DNA from: Lachnospiraceae bacterium
Lineage (GTDB): Bacteria > Bacillota > Clostridia > Lachnospirales > Lachnospiraceae
Direction: 5' to 3'
DNA length: 64,000 nt
Assembly (NCBI GenBank): GCA_024405155.1
Contig: JAKSPC010000001.1
Span: 124,001 to 188,000, forward strand
The notes under the pieces are model-generated. The model did no database searches and was not told where the DNA came from. It worked only from the letters and a program-made list of their open reading frames with translations. Below are positions 36,147 through 43,748 of the stretch, piece by piece (positions within the stretch are counted from its first letter, which is position 1; the number at the start of each line of letters is the position of its first letter). A program made the position numbers and the translations under genes.

Positions 36147-36309
36147 TACATATAATTCGTAAGTTTTTGCTCTATTATATGTATATTTTCGGCCGAAATC
36201 TCTGCCGCATACATATAATAGCGAGCGTTTCCGCCTATTATATGTATCTCCGCCGGAGAAATACGTGTATTTTGCATATAATAGCGCTGTTTTCAGCGTA
36301 TTATATGTA
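36147..36309 (+). repeat. Palindrome array C (three units, 63 bp period)
   Basis: Units are 36147-36183, 36210-36246 and 36273-36309, exactly 63 bases apart. Arms are TACATATAAT (TGCATATAAT in the third) and ATTATATGTA. The third unit extends the stem through AGCGCTG / CAGCGT around TTTT, giving about 16 pairs with one bulge. The linkers are unlike each other. The array lies in the divergent gap between gntR and an MFS gene. Polarity of the central T-run is the same as in arrays A and B. Confidence 0.9.
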
Positions 36310-36626
36310 GCTGTCTATATTTTACTCAAAAGCCCGGACAGGTTCAACGGGTACGCGTCTTTTTCAGAAAAGTAAATTCGATTTTCCGTGCTTTGTGCTA
36401 TACTGAACATCACTACGAATGCCGCCGGAAGGGCGGCGGAATGGAGCTGCGCACATGAAACTTCTCACTATGAATATCGCGTTTGCAAGTGACCCGGTCT
36501 GCGCGGACTTTGCTTTCTGAATAGGGCATCAGGGCTTCGCAAGAGAGTTGTAAGAGTTCCGTCCCTTTTATTGAAGGGACGTATGTGTTATGATTTTCAT
36601 ACTGGTTGTTTTGCGGAAGTATCGGA
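36310..36626 (+). other. 317-bp intergenic region with micro-ORF and hairpins
   Basis: A GCCGCC/GGCGGC hairpin (36421-36437) is followed by a 21-codon frame, 36455-36520, with GGAG before its ATG; its start, MKLLTMNIAF, looks like the N-terminus of endonuclease/exonuclease/phosphatase proteins, so it may be a gene remnant. Further on, CGTCCCTT and AAGGGACG form an 8-base stem with a 6-base loop near 36570-36591, without a T-run. The promoter of the following MFS gene is not clear. Confidence 0.35.
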
Positions 36627-37898
36627 ATGAAACTTGTGGATAAATGTAAAGAAGGCCGCCTTCACTACGGCTGGTTCATCGTGATCGCCTGCTGCGCGAT
36701 CTACGGCGGAACCATGGGTGTGGGCTATAACTGCATCGGGCTTTTTAATGCGGCCATTGCGAAGGATCTGGGAATGACCATTTCCGGGTTTTCCTCCACG
36801 AATATATTTATCGGAGCAAGTTCGGCGTTCATGCTGCTTTTTGCCGACCGCATTTTCAAAAAGTACGACGTGAGAGCAGTCCTGTGCATTGCCGAGTTTC
36901 TGTATGCGCTTTCCCTGGCGCTTCGTGCAGTCTGCACGCAGTACTGGCAGTTTGCCCTCATCAATATAGTAAACGGCGCCGCATGCTCGTTTCTGTTCTA
37001 TGTTCCCGTTCCCATGCTGATCAATGCCTGGTTCAGGGAAAAGGCAAGCACTGCATTGAGCATCTCTGCCATTTCCTCCGGAGTTATCGGAGCGGTTTTT
37101 AACAGCGTGCTGGGCTCTGTTATTGCCGCAAAAGGTTGGCGGGAGGCTGCGTTCCTAAACGGGCTTGTCTGCGCACTGATCACCATTCCCCTCACGTTCC
37201 TTCTGGTGCGGAAGACGCCGGAAGAAATGGGGGTACGGCCTTACGGGGCAGAGAAGGAAGACGGGCGGACCGCTCCGGCCTCACCGAAAACAGAACCGAC
37301 GGAGGCCGTGAAAGTATGGACAATTTCGCGGGAAAAGAAGGCGAAACTGGCGTCGGCCTTCGTTCTGGCTTTTCTGGTCTTTGTACTCTCCACCTGTGTG
37401 CAGCAGATGGCGCACTATGCCCAGGTGAACGGACTGTCGGTCACTGCGGGTGCGACACTTGCTACGGCAGGCATGCTGGGAAACATGGGAGGGAAGTTCC
37501 TGATGGGCGGTCTGTTCGACAGGATCGGCACCCGGAAAACGCTTGCCGTCTCCTTTACTATGGCTGCCGTCGGAACGCTGATGCTGGCATTTTTGCCGCA
37601 CGCGCCGCTTTTTATTCTTTACGCCGCCATTGCACTTGCCGCCATGTCGGCAGGCAATAATGTCATTACCATGCCCATCGTGGTGGGAAGCTTTTCCGAC
37701 GGAGACGAGTACATTACTTTTATGTCAAAAGTGACCGTGGGTACCATGATCGGTACGGCGTTCGGCACCTACATTTCCGGTGCTCTCTACGATCTGACAG
37801 GGTCCTATGTTTTTGAATATACACTTTATGCGGCGCTTACGTTCGCTGCGTTATTCATGGCACTTGCCATCATCGGAAAGAAAGGAAATACACAATGA
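36627..37898 (+). CDS. MFS transporter
   Basis: The product of 423 residues has about twelve hydrophobic helices and a hydrophilic middle loop (AEKEDGRTAPASPK). FDRIGTRKTLAVSF matches the MFS loop motif between helices 8 and 9. It resembles the other MFS gene in this window (10531-11784), including the KTPEEMGVRPYGAE segment that parallels KPSEMGLVPYGAD there, so they are likely paralogues. I prefer ATG 36627 over an upstream TTG at 36606, since MKLVDKCKEGRLHYGW fits the family. The lipoprotein gene that follows overlaps by 4 bases. Substrate unknown. Confidence 0.88.
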   Translation: MKLVDKCKEGRLHYGWFIVIACCAIYGGTMGVGYNCIGLFNAAIAKDLGMTISGFSSTNIFIGASSAFMLLFADRIFKKYDVRAVLCIAEFLYALSLALRAVCTQYWQFALINIVNGAACSFLFYVPVPMLINAWFREKASTALSISAISSGVIGAVFNSVLGSVIAAKGWREAAFLNGLVCALITIPLTFLLVRKTPEEMGVRPYGAEKEDGRTAPASPKTEPTEAVKVWTISREKKAKLASAFVLAFLVFVLSTCVQQMAHYAQVNGLSVTAGATLATAGMLGNMGGKFLMGGLFDRIGTRKTLAVSFTMAAVGTLMLAFLPHAPLFILYAAIALAAMSAGNNVITMPIVVGSFSDGDEYITFMSKVTVGTMIGTAFGTYISGALYDLTGSYVFEYTLYAALTFAALFMALAIIGKKGNTQ

Positions 37899-39277
37899 AA
37901 AAAACACTTGCACTTATCATGACTGCAGTTCTTGCGGCAGGACTTCTTGCCGGCTGCGCAAAGCCCCAGACGGAAACGGCAGTTCCTCAGGAAAGTACCG
38001 TAGCAGTGGAAGTGGGCGCTGCCCCCGAAACGGAAGCCGCCACCGCTGCCGCCATACCTGAGACCACCACGGCAGTGCCGGAGACAACGGCAGCCGTACA
38101 GGAAGGTCCCATGCTGGTACCCGCTCCCACGGCCACCCTTCTGCAGGCAGCGGTAAAGTCACACTATGAGATCGCTCAGGCAGAAGACAACCGCCAGATC
38201 TATGTGGTCACGGTCCCGGAGGCAGTTGCCGGGGGAGACTATCCCGCACTGAATGCTTCCCTTGCCAGAGATTTCGACATCGAGTACAAGTTTGCGCAGA
38301 GCAGGAGACAGGAATTCGTGGATGCCTTTGAGGCGGCACCCGCGGATGATTTCAATGCAGACCGCGGATCCAGGACCGAAGGCGTGATCACCCGTGCGGA
38401 TTCCTCCGTATTCTCCATGAAGACCGTAAACAGCTGGTACAACGGCGGTACCTACGATGCCGTCATCAGAGGGTATAACTATCGCCCCTCCGACGGAACG
38501 CTTCTCTGTGCGGCAGATGTTTTCAGAGACATCGAGCAGCTGGAGACGGAACTGAAAAAGCGTCTGCAGGAAGACTATCCCGATGCCGGCTTCTTTGATC
38601 TGGAGAACGATCTGAAGTCCTACAACGCTTCTCTTCTTCCTACGGACAAGAATGCTTCCGAGCCCGTGTTCAGCTTTGCGCTCACCGCGGATGCGGCCGT
38701 TTTCTGGTTCAGCAAGTACGAACTGGCTCCCGGTGCTTCCGGATGCCAGACCGTCGTTCTTCCCTACCGTGACTACGCTTACCTCCTGAACGAGGAGTTC
38801 ATGGTGGCTTCCGAAGATTACTTCACTCCCGTCGAAAAGGATGTGAAAAACCTCATTCACGGTCATGAACTTATCGTGTCCGAGAAGTTCAGAGGGGAAG
38901 GAGATACGATCGACGGCGTGAAAGTCACCTTCGACGGCAAAGAGGCTGAAGTTTCCGCATCCGGCTACAAAGAGCTCGGCATTTATGCGGCAGTAAAGGA
39001 CGGAAAGGTATTCCTGTACGTATTCCGTAATTGTGACGATGACGAAAGGTATATCACCGTCATTGACTTAAACGGTGACATTCAGACAGCCGGTGAGTTC
39101 GCCGGCGGTTTCGCAAAGGAAAACGAGAAGGCAGAAGCCTCCGCGCCTTCCACATACGCAAACATTACCTGCGTAAAGCAGCTCACGGATCCTTCGACGT
39201 TTGCCCTTTCCGAAGGAAAGAACGGACCGGCAGCAGTTTATACCGTTTCCGAAAACGGCATGCCGGTGAAGAAATAA
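37895..39277 (+). CDS. Lipoprotein with RsiV-like (DUF3298/DUF4163) extracytoplasmic domain
   Basis: A lipobox (LLAGC, cysteine about residue 21) marks a lipoprotein. Residues 22-75 are a linker rich in Ala, Thr, Glu and Pro with PETTTAVPETTAAV. A globular part follows, with YPALNASL and a GYNYRPSDGTLL-like segment, as in DUF4163/DUF3298 domains of PdaC and RsiV proteins. In RsiV this domain senses lysozyme; here there is no sigma factor nearby, so that role is not supported. The ATGA overlap ties it to the MFS gene. Confidence 0.72.
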   Translation: MKKTLALIMTAVLAAGLLAGCAKPQTETAVPQESTVAVEVGAAPETEAATAAAIPETTTAVPETTAAVQEGPMLVPAPTATLLQAAVKSHYEIAQAEDNRQIYVVTVPEAVAGGDYPALNASLARDFDIEYKFAQSRRQEFVDAFEAAPADDFNADRGSRTEGVITRADSSVFSMKTVNSWYNGGTYDAVIRGYNYRPSDGTLLCAADVFRDIEQLETELKKRLQEDYPDAGFFDLENDLKSYNASLLPTDKNASEPVFSFALTADAAVFWFSKYELAPGASGCQTVVLPYRDYAYLLNEEFMVASEDYFTPVEKDVKNLIHGHELIVSEKFRGEGDTIDGVKVTFDGKEAEVSASGYKELGIYAAVKDGKVFLYVFRNCDDDERYITVIDLNGDIQTAGEFAGGFAKENEKAEASAPSTYANITCVKQLTDPSTFALSEGKNGPAAVYTVSENGMPVKK

Positions 39278-39305
39278 GTCGAAGAAAGTCCGGAAGTATC
39301 TGATC

Positions 39306-40037
39306 ATGAAACTGATTATCGTAAGACACGCGGATCCCGATTATTCCGTCGATTCTCTGACGCCCGCCGGCTGGAAAGAGGCGGAGGCGCTGAAGGAGCG
39401 CTTTGCTTCCCTGGACGCCGCCGCGTATTACGTGTCGCCTCTTGGCCGGGCCATGGACACGGCCCGCACGGCACTTTCCGGGAAAGGTGCGGAACCGGTG
39501 GTGAAGGAGTGGCTCCGGGAGTTCAACTGCCCGGTGAAAAAGCCCCGCCTTTCCTACCTGGATGACGACTGCTGCGTGTGGGACTGGCTCCCCGCAGACT
39601 GGACGGCCCGTCCCGCCTTCTATGACAGGGAAAAGTGGATGCACGAACCGGAACTTGAGGCCGCAGGCGTTTCCGAAAAACATGAGGCTGTCATCCGCGG
39701 GTTCGACGATCTTTTAAAGGAACACGGCTATGAGCGGGACGGCCTCAACTACCGTGCCGTGACGCCTTCCCACAAGACCGTCGTGCTGTTCTGTCACTTC
39801 GGGCTGGAATGCGTTTTGCTGGCGCATCTGATGAACATTTCGCCCATGATCCTGTGGCACTCCACCTGCAGTGCGCCCTCCGGCGTGACCGTGGTGAACA
39901 CGGAAGAGCGGGAACAGGGCATCGCCGCCTGGCGGATGGCTGCCTTCGGCGACATTTCCCATTTGTACGCGAAGGGGATCGAACCTTCCTTCCACGCCCG
40001 TTTCTGCGAATGCTACACGGACGAAACGATACACTGA
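39306..40037 (+). CDS. Histidine phosphatase family protein
   Basis: The 243-residue protein starts with the phosphatase motif IIVRHADPDYS, in which the histidine is phosphorylated during catalysis, followed by YYVSPLGRAMDTART with the conserved arginine, and FCHFGLECVLL carrying the second histidine. The region between is longer than in plain phosphoglycerate-mutase-like enzymes. Substrate unknown. It is followed after 2 bases by a HAD phosphatase gene, so the two may work on related phosphorylated metabolites. Confidence 0.85.
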   Translation: MKLIIVRHADPDYSVDSLTPAGWKEAEALKERFASLDAAAYYVSPLGRAMDTARTALSGKGAEPVVKEWLREFNCPVKKPRLSYLDDDCCVWDWLPADWTARPAFYDREKWMHEPELEAAGVSEKHEAVIRGFDDLLKEHGYERDGLNYRAVTPSHKTVVLFCHFGLECVLLAHLMNISPMILWHSTCSAPSGVTVVNTEEREQGIAAWRMAAFGDISHLYAKGIEPSFHARFCECYTDETIH

Positions 40038-40039
40038 CT

Positions 40040-40864
40040 ATGTACCAGCTGATTGCTTTTGACATGGACGGTACCCTGCTGGATTCCCGGAAGGATATCG
40101 GTCTGAAAACCAGAGAAATGATAAAGAAAGCGGCTTCCCTGGGAAAGACGGTCGTTTTCTGTACGGGAAGGACTCCCATCGAGCTTTCCGGCTATCCGGA
40201 AAAAGTTCCGGAAGTGAGGTATTCCATCTGCAACAACGGGGCTATCCTGTGGGATATCCGGGAACAGAAGAAGCTTTACAGCAATACCCTTTCTCCGGAA
40301 CTTATGCGAAAGATCGTGCACATCGGGCTGCCGGAGGATTTCCTGATCCAGTGCTATACGGAGAACATGTATTTTGAGGAGCACACGGAGGATGACATCC
40401 GCCGGGTGGGGATCGGAGAGTATCTCCCCATGTACCGGAAACTGGCATGTACCGTGCCGCACTTAAGGGAAAAGATCGAAGCGGGTGAGTTCCCCGTGGA
40501 GAAAATGGCGCTTCACATGCCCGGCCCCGAAGCCGAGAAAAGAGCCCGGGCCCGTTTTGACGCGGCAGATCTTCCCGTGGAGATCAAGCACGCCAACAAT
40601 ACGTCCCTGGAGTTTACCATGAAGGGCGTGACCAAGGGAGCGGGACTTACACGCCTTTGTGAGGTCCTGAAGATCCCCGTTTCGGCATCCATTGCCGTTG
40701 GCGATCTGGATAACGATCGGGATGCGCTTCTTGCCGCGGGACTTGGTATTGCCGTGGGAAACGCTTCTGACGACATCAAAAAGATCGCCGGCGCCGTTGT
40801 GGCAGATAACGATCACGACGGCTGTGCCGAAGCCATTGAAAAATATCTGCTGGGTGACGAATGA
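40040..40864 (+). CDS. Cof-type HAD-IIB family phosphatase
   Basis: The start at 40040 gives 274 residues and the motif I sequence IAFDMDGTLLDS, with the nucleophile and acid-base aspartates. Motif II is FCTGRTP; motif IV is IAVGDLDNDRDAL; NNTSLEFTMKGVTKGAGL carries the cap-to-core lysine region. Cof-type enzymes hydrolyse sugar phosphates, nucleotides or PLP-like compounds in the cytoplasm. Exact substrate unknown. Confidence 0.92.
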   Translation: MYQLIAFDMDGTLLDSRKDIGLKTREMIKKAASLGKTVVFCTGRTPIELSGYPEKVPEVRYSICNNGAILWDIREQKKLYSNTLSPELMRKIVHIGLPEDFLIQCYTENMYFEEHTEDDIRRVGIGEYLPMYRKLACTVPHLREKIEAGEFPVEKMALHMPGPEAEKRARARFDAADLPVEIKHANNTSLEFTMKGVTKGAGLTRLCEVLKIPVSASIAVGDLDNDRDALLAAGLGIAVGNASDDIKKIAGAVVADNDHDGCAEAIEKYLLGDE

Positions 40865-40901
40865 TCCCCGGCATGTGAAAAAGAACAGAAGAGGAAAAAA
40901 C

Positions 40902-41363
40902 ATGAAAAAGATCTTACTTGCAGCAGCTCTCGCAGTATCTTTCCTGCTTTGCGCCTGTGCCGCAAAGGCAGCATCGGGCCCCGCTTCCTATGTGGGAAAC
41001 ACCTATGCAGGGAAATCTCCCTGGGGAGAAAATCTTTCCGTTACCGTGCAGAAATATGACGCGGGGAACCTGGAGATCGCCTATGAGGAAAACTATGACG
41101 CTGACGGAAAGATCAGCTGCGTCATAAGCGTACCCATGAAAGACGGGACCACCGGCGAGTTTGTGCTGAAAGGCACGCAGAAAGATGAAAACGGGGATAC
41201 GGAATATGACTACAGCATGCGTCTGGAATTAAAGGACGGCGCAATGGCAGTAACATTCCTGGACGGTCAGAAAACAACGCTGAGCCCCGAGGGCGGGAGC
41301 GGCTTCCATCATGCCGGCGCTCTGGAGGAGGGACAGAAGACCGTTACTCTTACAAAAAAATAA
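40902..41363 (+). CDS. Small putative lipoprotein
   Basis: The ATG at 40902 follows AGAGGAAAA and gives 153 residues. The N-terminus has Lys-Lys, a hydrophobic core and a lipobox-like FLLCAC. The rest is a beta-rich, Gly/Asp-rich domain of unknown family (YVGNTYAGKSPWGENLSV onward, acidic). It is the last chromosomal gene before the integrated element; the tRNA promoter begins 44 bases after its stop. Confidence 0.7.
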   Translation: MKKILLAAALAVSFLLCACAAKAASGPASYVGNTYAGKSPWGENLSVTVQKYDAGNLEIAYEENYDADGKISCVISVPMKDGTTGEFVLKGTQKDENGDTEYDYSMRLELKDGAMAVTFLDGQKTTLSPEGGSGFHHAGALEEGQKTVTLTKK

Positions 41364-41406
41364 GAGAGAAGAGTAAGCGGCAGATCAGAAAATTTGCAAA
41401 TACCTG

Positions 41407-41435
41407 TTGAAATTTCCCCGGGTGTTGGGTAAAAT
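41407..41435 (+). promoter_or_regulatory. Original tRNA-Val promoter
   Basis: TTGAAA (41407-41412) and TAAAAT (41430-41435) are 17 bases apart, 13 bases before the tRNA 5' fragment. After integration this promoter drives only the broken tRNA copy, whose transcript would end at the terminator 41525-41561. Confidence 0.8.
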
Positions 41436-41448
41436 ACAAACACCCGCT

Positions 41449-41504
41449 GCGGTCTTAGCTCAGCTGGGAGAGCGCTTGCTTGACGTGCAGGAGGTCATCG
41501 GTTC
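41449..41504 (+). pseudogene. Left tRNA-Val fragment (attL), first 56 bases
   Basis: These 56 bases equal positions 1-56 of the complete tRNA-Val(GAC) at 53621-53693: acceptor 5' strand, D arm, anticodon arm with GAC and the start of the T arm up to GGTTC. Then the sequence changes to CTGTAAAAAATGG. The duplication marks the left edge of an integrated element. Integration presumably split the native gene here. Confidence 0.93.
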
Positions 41505-41524
41505 CTGTAAAAAATGGCTATAAA

Positions 41525-41561
41525 TAAGGACATACAGCATATTGTACGTCCTTATTTTTTT
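41525..41561 (+). terminator. Rho-independent terminator after attL
   Basis: TAAGGACATAC (41525-41535) pairs with GTACGTCCTTA (41544-41554), one wobble pair, followed by seven T. It would end transcripts from the original tRNA promoter before the integrase gene. Confidence 0.85.
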
Positions 41562-41583
41562 GTGCAAGCAGGAGGTCAGAATT

Positions 41584-42474
41584 GTGCTAAAAATGAAAAA
41601 GCAAGATGACACATTAAGAGGAAAACTGGAGGAATTTTATAAAGACAGAGAATATAATGGTTGTTGTGCTTATACTATTAGAGGCTACAGACAGAAGTTA
41701 AGAGTAGTATTTTCCCAGACAGATTTAGATACTACTATTGATAAAATAGATTGGAATGATATAGTTCATTTCATCAATTCTAAAGACATTACGGACTACA
41801 GCAAGTTCAGTTATATTAAGGAACTTCGAACTTTTATGAACTGGTTAGGTGTTAAAGAATTACCTAAATCAAAACACATTGAGACAGTTAAAGAAACCTA
41901 TACCGATGAAGAGTTAAAAAAGTTAATGAGAAAGCCTGGAAAAGATTGTTCATTTGCAGAGTACAGGACGTGGTGCATTGAACTTCTCGTAATGGATACT
42001 GGAGTGAGAGCTGGTACTATTAGGGAAATTCTGATAAGAGACGTAGACCTTACTGGATGCATTTTAGTAACCAGGCATAATAAAACAGGGCACACACAAG
42101 TATTACCATTTAGCAAGACAACCAGAGATGCCATTAAAACGTATTTAGAGAGCCGTGGAGGGGCTTTAGGCAGTTATTTGTTTTGCGATGTGTATGAGAA
42201 TCAACTCTCTAGGAATGCCCTTAGATTGTCTGTTGCGAGGTTCAATAAAAGCAGGGGAGTAAACAAGACATCTATTCATCTGCTTCGTCATTCTTTTAGC
42301 AGGAAGTGGCTGGAGAACGGAGGAAATGTTTTGAATCTGCAGAAAATGCTCGGTCATACAACGTTAAAAATGTCAGAACACTATGCAAAAATATTTGATA
42401 GTAGCCTGTTAGAACAGTACAAAAGCAACGTCGAATGTTTAAAAGCAAAAAGAAATAGAATAGCTAGACAATAA
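41584..42474 (+). CDS. int: Tyrosine recombinase/integrase
   Basis: The start is taken as GTG 41584, 7 bases after GGAGGT, giving 296 residues; ATG 41593 is an alternative. An N-terminal SAM-like core-binding domain precedes the catalytic domain, which shows the arginine in MDTGVRAGTIREI, a lysine in TRHNKTGHTQVLPF, the HLLRHSF box and LGHTTLKMSEHYAKI with the nucleophilic tyrosine. All catalytic residues appear present. It lies beside attL and presumably integrates and excises the element at tRNA-Val. Confidence 0.93.
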   Translation: MLKMKKQDDTLRGKLEEFYKDREYNGCCAYTIRGYRQKLRVVFSQTDLDTTIDKIDWNDIVHFINSKDITDYSKFSYIKELRTFMNWLGVKELPKSKHIETVKETYTDEELKKLMRKPGKDCSFAEYRTWCIELLVMDTGVRAGTIREILIRDVDLTGCILVTRHNKTGHTQVLPFSKTTRDAIKTYLESRGGALGSYLFCDVYENQLSRNALRLSVARFNKSRGVNKTSIHLLRHSFSRKWLENGGNVLNLQKMLGHTTLKMSEHYAKIFDSSLLEQYKSNVECLKAKRNRIARQ

Positions 42475-42539
42475 AAAAAGCCGCATAATTGAACGGCTTA
42501 GCACTCAGTACTCAGGGCAAGCGAGCGGCAAAAAAATGC

Positions 42540-42568
42540 TTGACAAATGATTTTAGTTGTGGTATAAT
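42540..42568 (+). promoter_or_regulatory. Consensus promoter in the element leader
   Basis: TTGACA (42540-42545), a 17-base spacer and TATAAT (42563-42568) match the sigma-70/sigma-A consensus at every position. Transcription should begin near 42575 and first meet a terminator-like hairpin. Confidence 0.88.
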
Positions 42569-42574
42569 TAAAAT

Positions 42575-42653
42575 CATACAACAAACAGAGAGACATCCTT
42601 TTCCCTCTGAACGATATAATAACACAGTAGATAAAGGATGTCAACAGTTTTTT
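42575..42653 (+). ncRNA. Candidate small RNA or attenuated leader
   Basis: From the predicted start, about 79 bases lead to a perfect 10-pair stem, GACATCCTTT (42592-42601) with AAAGGATGTC (42633-42642), then TTTTTT (42648-42653). A 31-base loop lies within. The product would be a short RNA, or read-through would be needed for the gene at 42754. The T-run sits 5 bases after the stem, so termination may be imperfect. Confidence 0.55.
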
Positions 42654-42672
42654 AAAAATTAAATATGAAAAA

Positions 42673-42713
42673 GAGGTAGTCATTCTTCCGGGCAAAAAAT
42701 GAATGATTACCTC
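42673..42713 (+). promoter_or_regulatory. Second leader hairpin before 42754 gene
   Basis: GAGGTAGTCATTC (42673-42685) pairs with GAATGATTACCTC (42701-42713), 13 pairs with one G-U, around a 15-base loop. The ribosome site AAGGAGAG starts at 42737. The pair of hairpins suggests control of the downstream gene by RNA structure. Confidence 0.55.
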
Positions 42714-42753
42714 ACAAACAAAAAAATAATTAATTTAAGGAGAGTAAAATAAT

Positions 42754-43146
42754 ATGCTAAGTACAATTATGGATGAAGTAAAGAAGTATGCCGAAATGAA
42801 GGCACAGGCAGAGTTATTTGCAAACACTGACCTTGTACAGATTGCAAGAGATGAGACCATTGAATACTTGAAAGAAAGATACACTGGATTTGAAGAACCT
42901 AAGAATGATTACAGATTTCCAGCTGCCTATGATGAGCATGAGGATTGTTATTACAGAGAATACAACTATGTAAAGCCTATTTTTAAGTATGCGATTGAAA
43001 AAGGTGTAGTTGATGAGGATGAATGGGAAATCTGGGAAAGAGTCCATAATCTTAACGAGCTATTTGATACTGATGAGCTGATGGATTGCGAAGTTATGAT
43101 GGAAAACTATGTAAACTATCGGATATCCCTCATTGAAGAAAAATAA
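42754..43146 (+). CDS. Hypothetical acidic protein of the element
   Basis: I do not recognise this 130-residue protein. It is acidic, with no membrane span, and rich in Glu, Asp and Tyr (YDEHEDCYYREYNYVKPIF), predicted mostly helical. AAGGAGAG lies before the ATG. It is the first gene after the strong leader promoter and before the replication genes, a place where satellites often keep regulators or excision factors, but nothing in the sequence proves that. Confidence 0.6.
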   Translation: MLSTIMDEVKKYAEMKAQAELFANTDLVQIARDETIEYLKERYTGFEEPKNDYRFPAAYDEHEDCYYREYNYVKPIFKYAIEKGVVDEDEWEIWERVHNLNELFDTDELMDCEVMMENYVNYRISLIEEK

Positions 43147-43433
43147 ATAATGCATAAGTAAACTAACAGGGCAGTTATTCTATTTGTCCGGGAATGGCTG
43201 CTCTGCCGCAGACTATCTTAGATAAGACAGCTGTATGGCTTTTGATAGCTGTGAGCTTATAGCAAAGCATGCGGCAAAGTTCGGTTATTGATTACGAAAG
43301 GAAGTGAGATTCATGCACTGGTACTAACGATGATTATAGCTTTTTATTAAGTGGCTATAAGCGGATTCGGATTTTGCATTCGGCGAGAACGGACGCTTAT
43401 TTTTATTGCAGAAAATTTAGGAGAAAAATATAT
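43147..43433 (+). other. 287-bp gap with a four-codon micro-ORF and hairpins
   Basis: A ribosome site, AAAGGAAGTGAG, precedes ATG at 43313, but the frame (MHWY) stops after four codons. Nearby TATAGC and GCTATA (just after 43330) can pair, and ACAGCT/AGCTGT occurs earlier. No larger gene is seen. Confidence 0.3.
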
Positions 43434-43748
43434 ATGAAGATTATTTCAACAATCATTCCTTCCGAAGTGGATTATGGCTTTGGAAAGGAAACATTAAATG
43501 AAAAACGATACATAATAATTGATGAAGAAACTGGCGAGGTGCTTGACGATGCGCAAGGTTATGGTTTTAAAACGTTCCAAAAGGCAATAAAGTGCTGGGG
43601 ATGGAAGCATGCAAAAAACCATAACCCGCATCCATCAAAAAAGAAGCCTGAACTCACAGATGAAGAACTTGATAATTTGTTTTTTCAGGAGAAAGTTAAA
43701 ATGCAAAACAAGAAAAGAATTAAAAGCGAGGTAAATAGTGCAAAATAA
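43434..43748 (+). CDS. Hypothetical protein upstream of the primase-helicase
   Basis: The ATG at 43434 follows TAGGAGAAA and gives 104 residues; the frame is open upstream, but without a ribosome site. The sequence includes YIIIDEETGEVLDDAQGYGFKTFQKAIKCWGWKHA, like small proteins encoded before phage or satellite primases, and a basic C-terminus (KMQNKKRIKSEV). It overlaps the primase-helicase gene by 11 bases, suggesting coupled translation. Function unknown. Confidence 0.6.
   Translation: MKIISTIIPSEVDYGFGKETLNEKRYIIIDEETGEVLDDAQGYGFKTFQKAIKCWGWKHAKNHNPHPSKKKPELTDEELDNLFFQEKVKMQNKKRIKSEVNSAK

Noticed and set aside
711..36309. CRISPR arrays
   Set aside because: The 37-base units with 26-27 base linkers at a fixed period look CRISPR-like, but repeat cores differ widely, linkers in one array are related to each other, and no cas gene is in the window.
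41449..41504. A second working tRNA-Val
   Set aside because: The copy lacks the T-arm 3' strand and the acceptor 3' strand.
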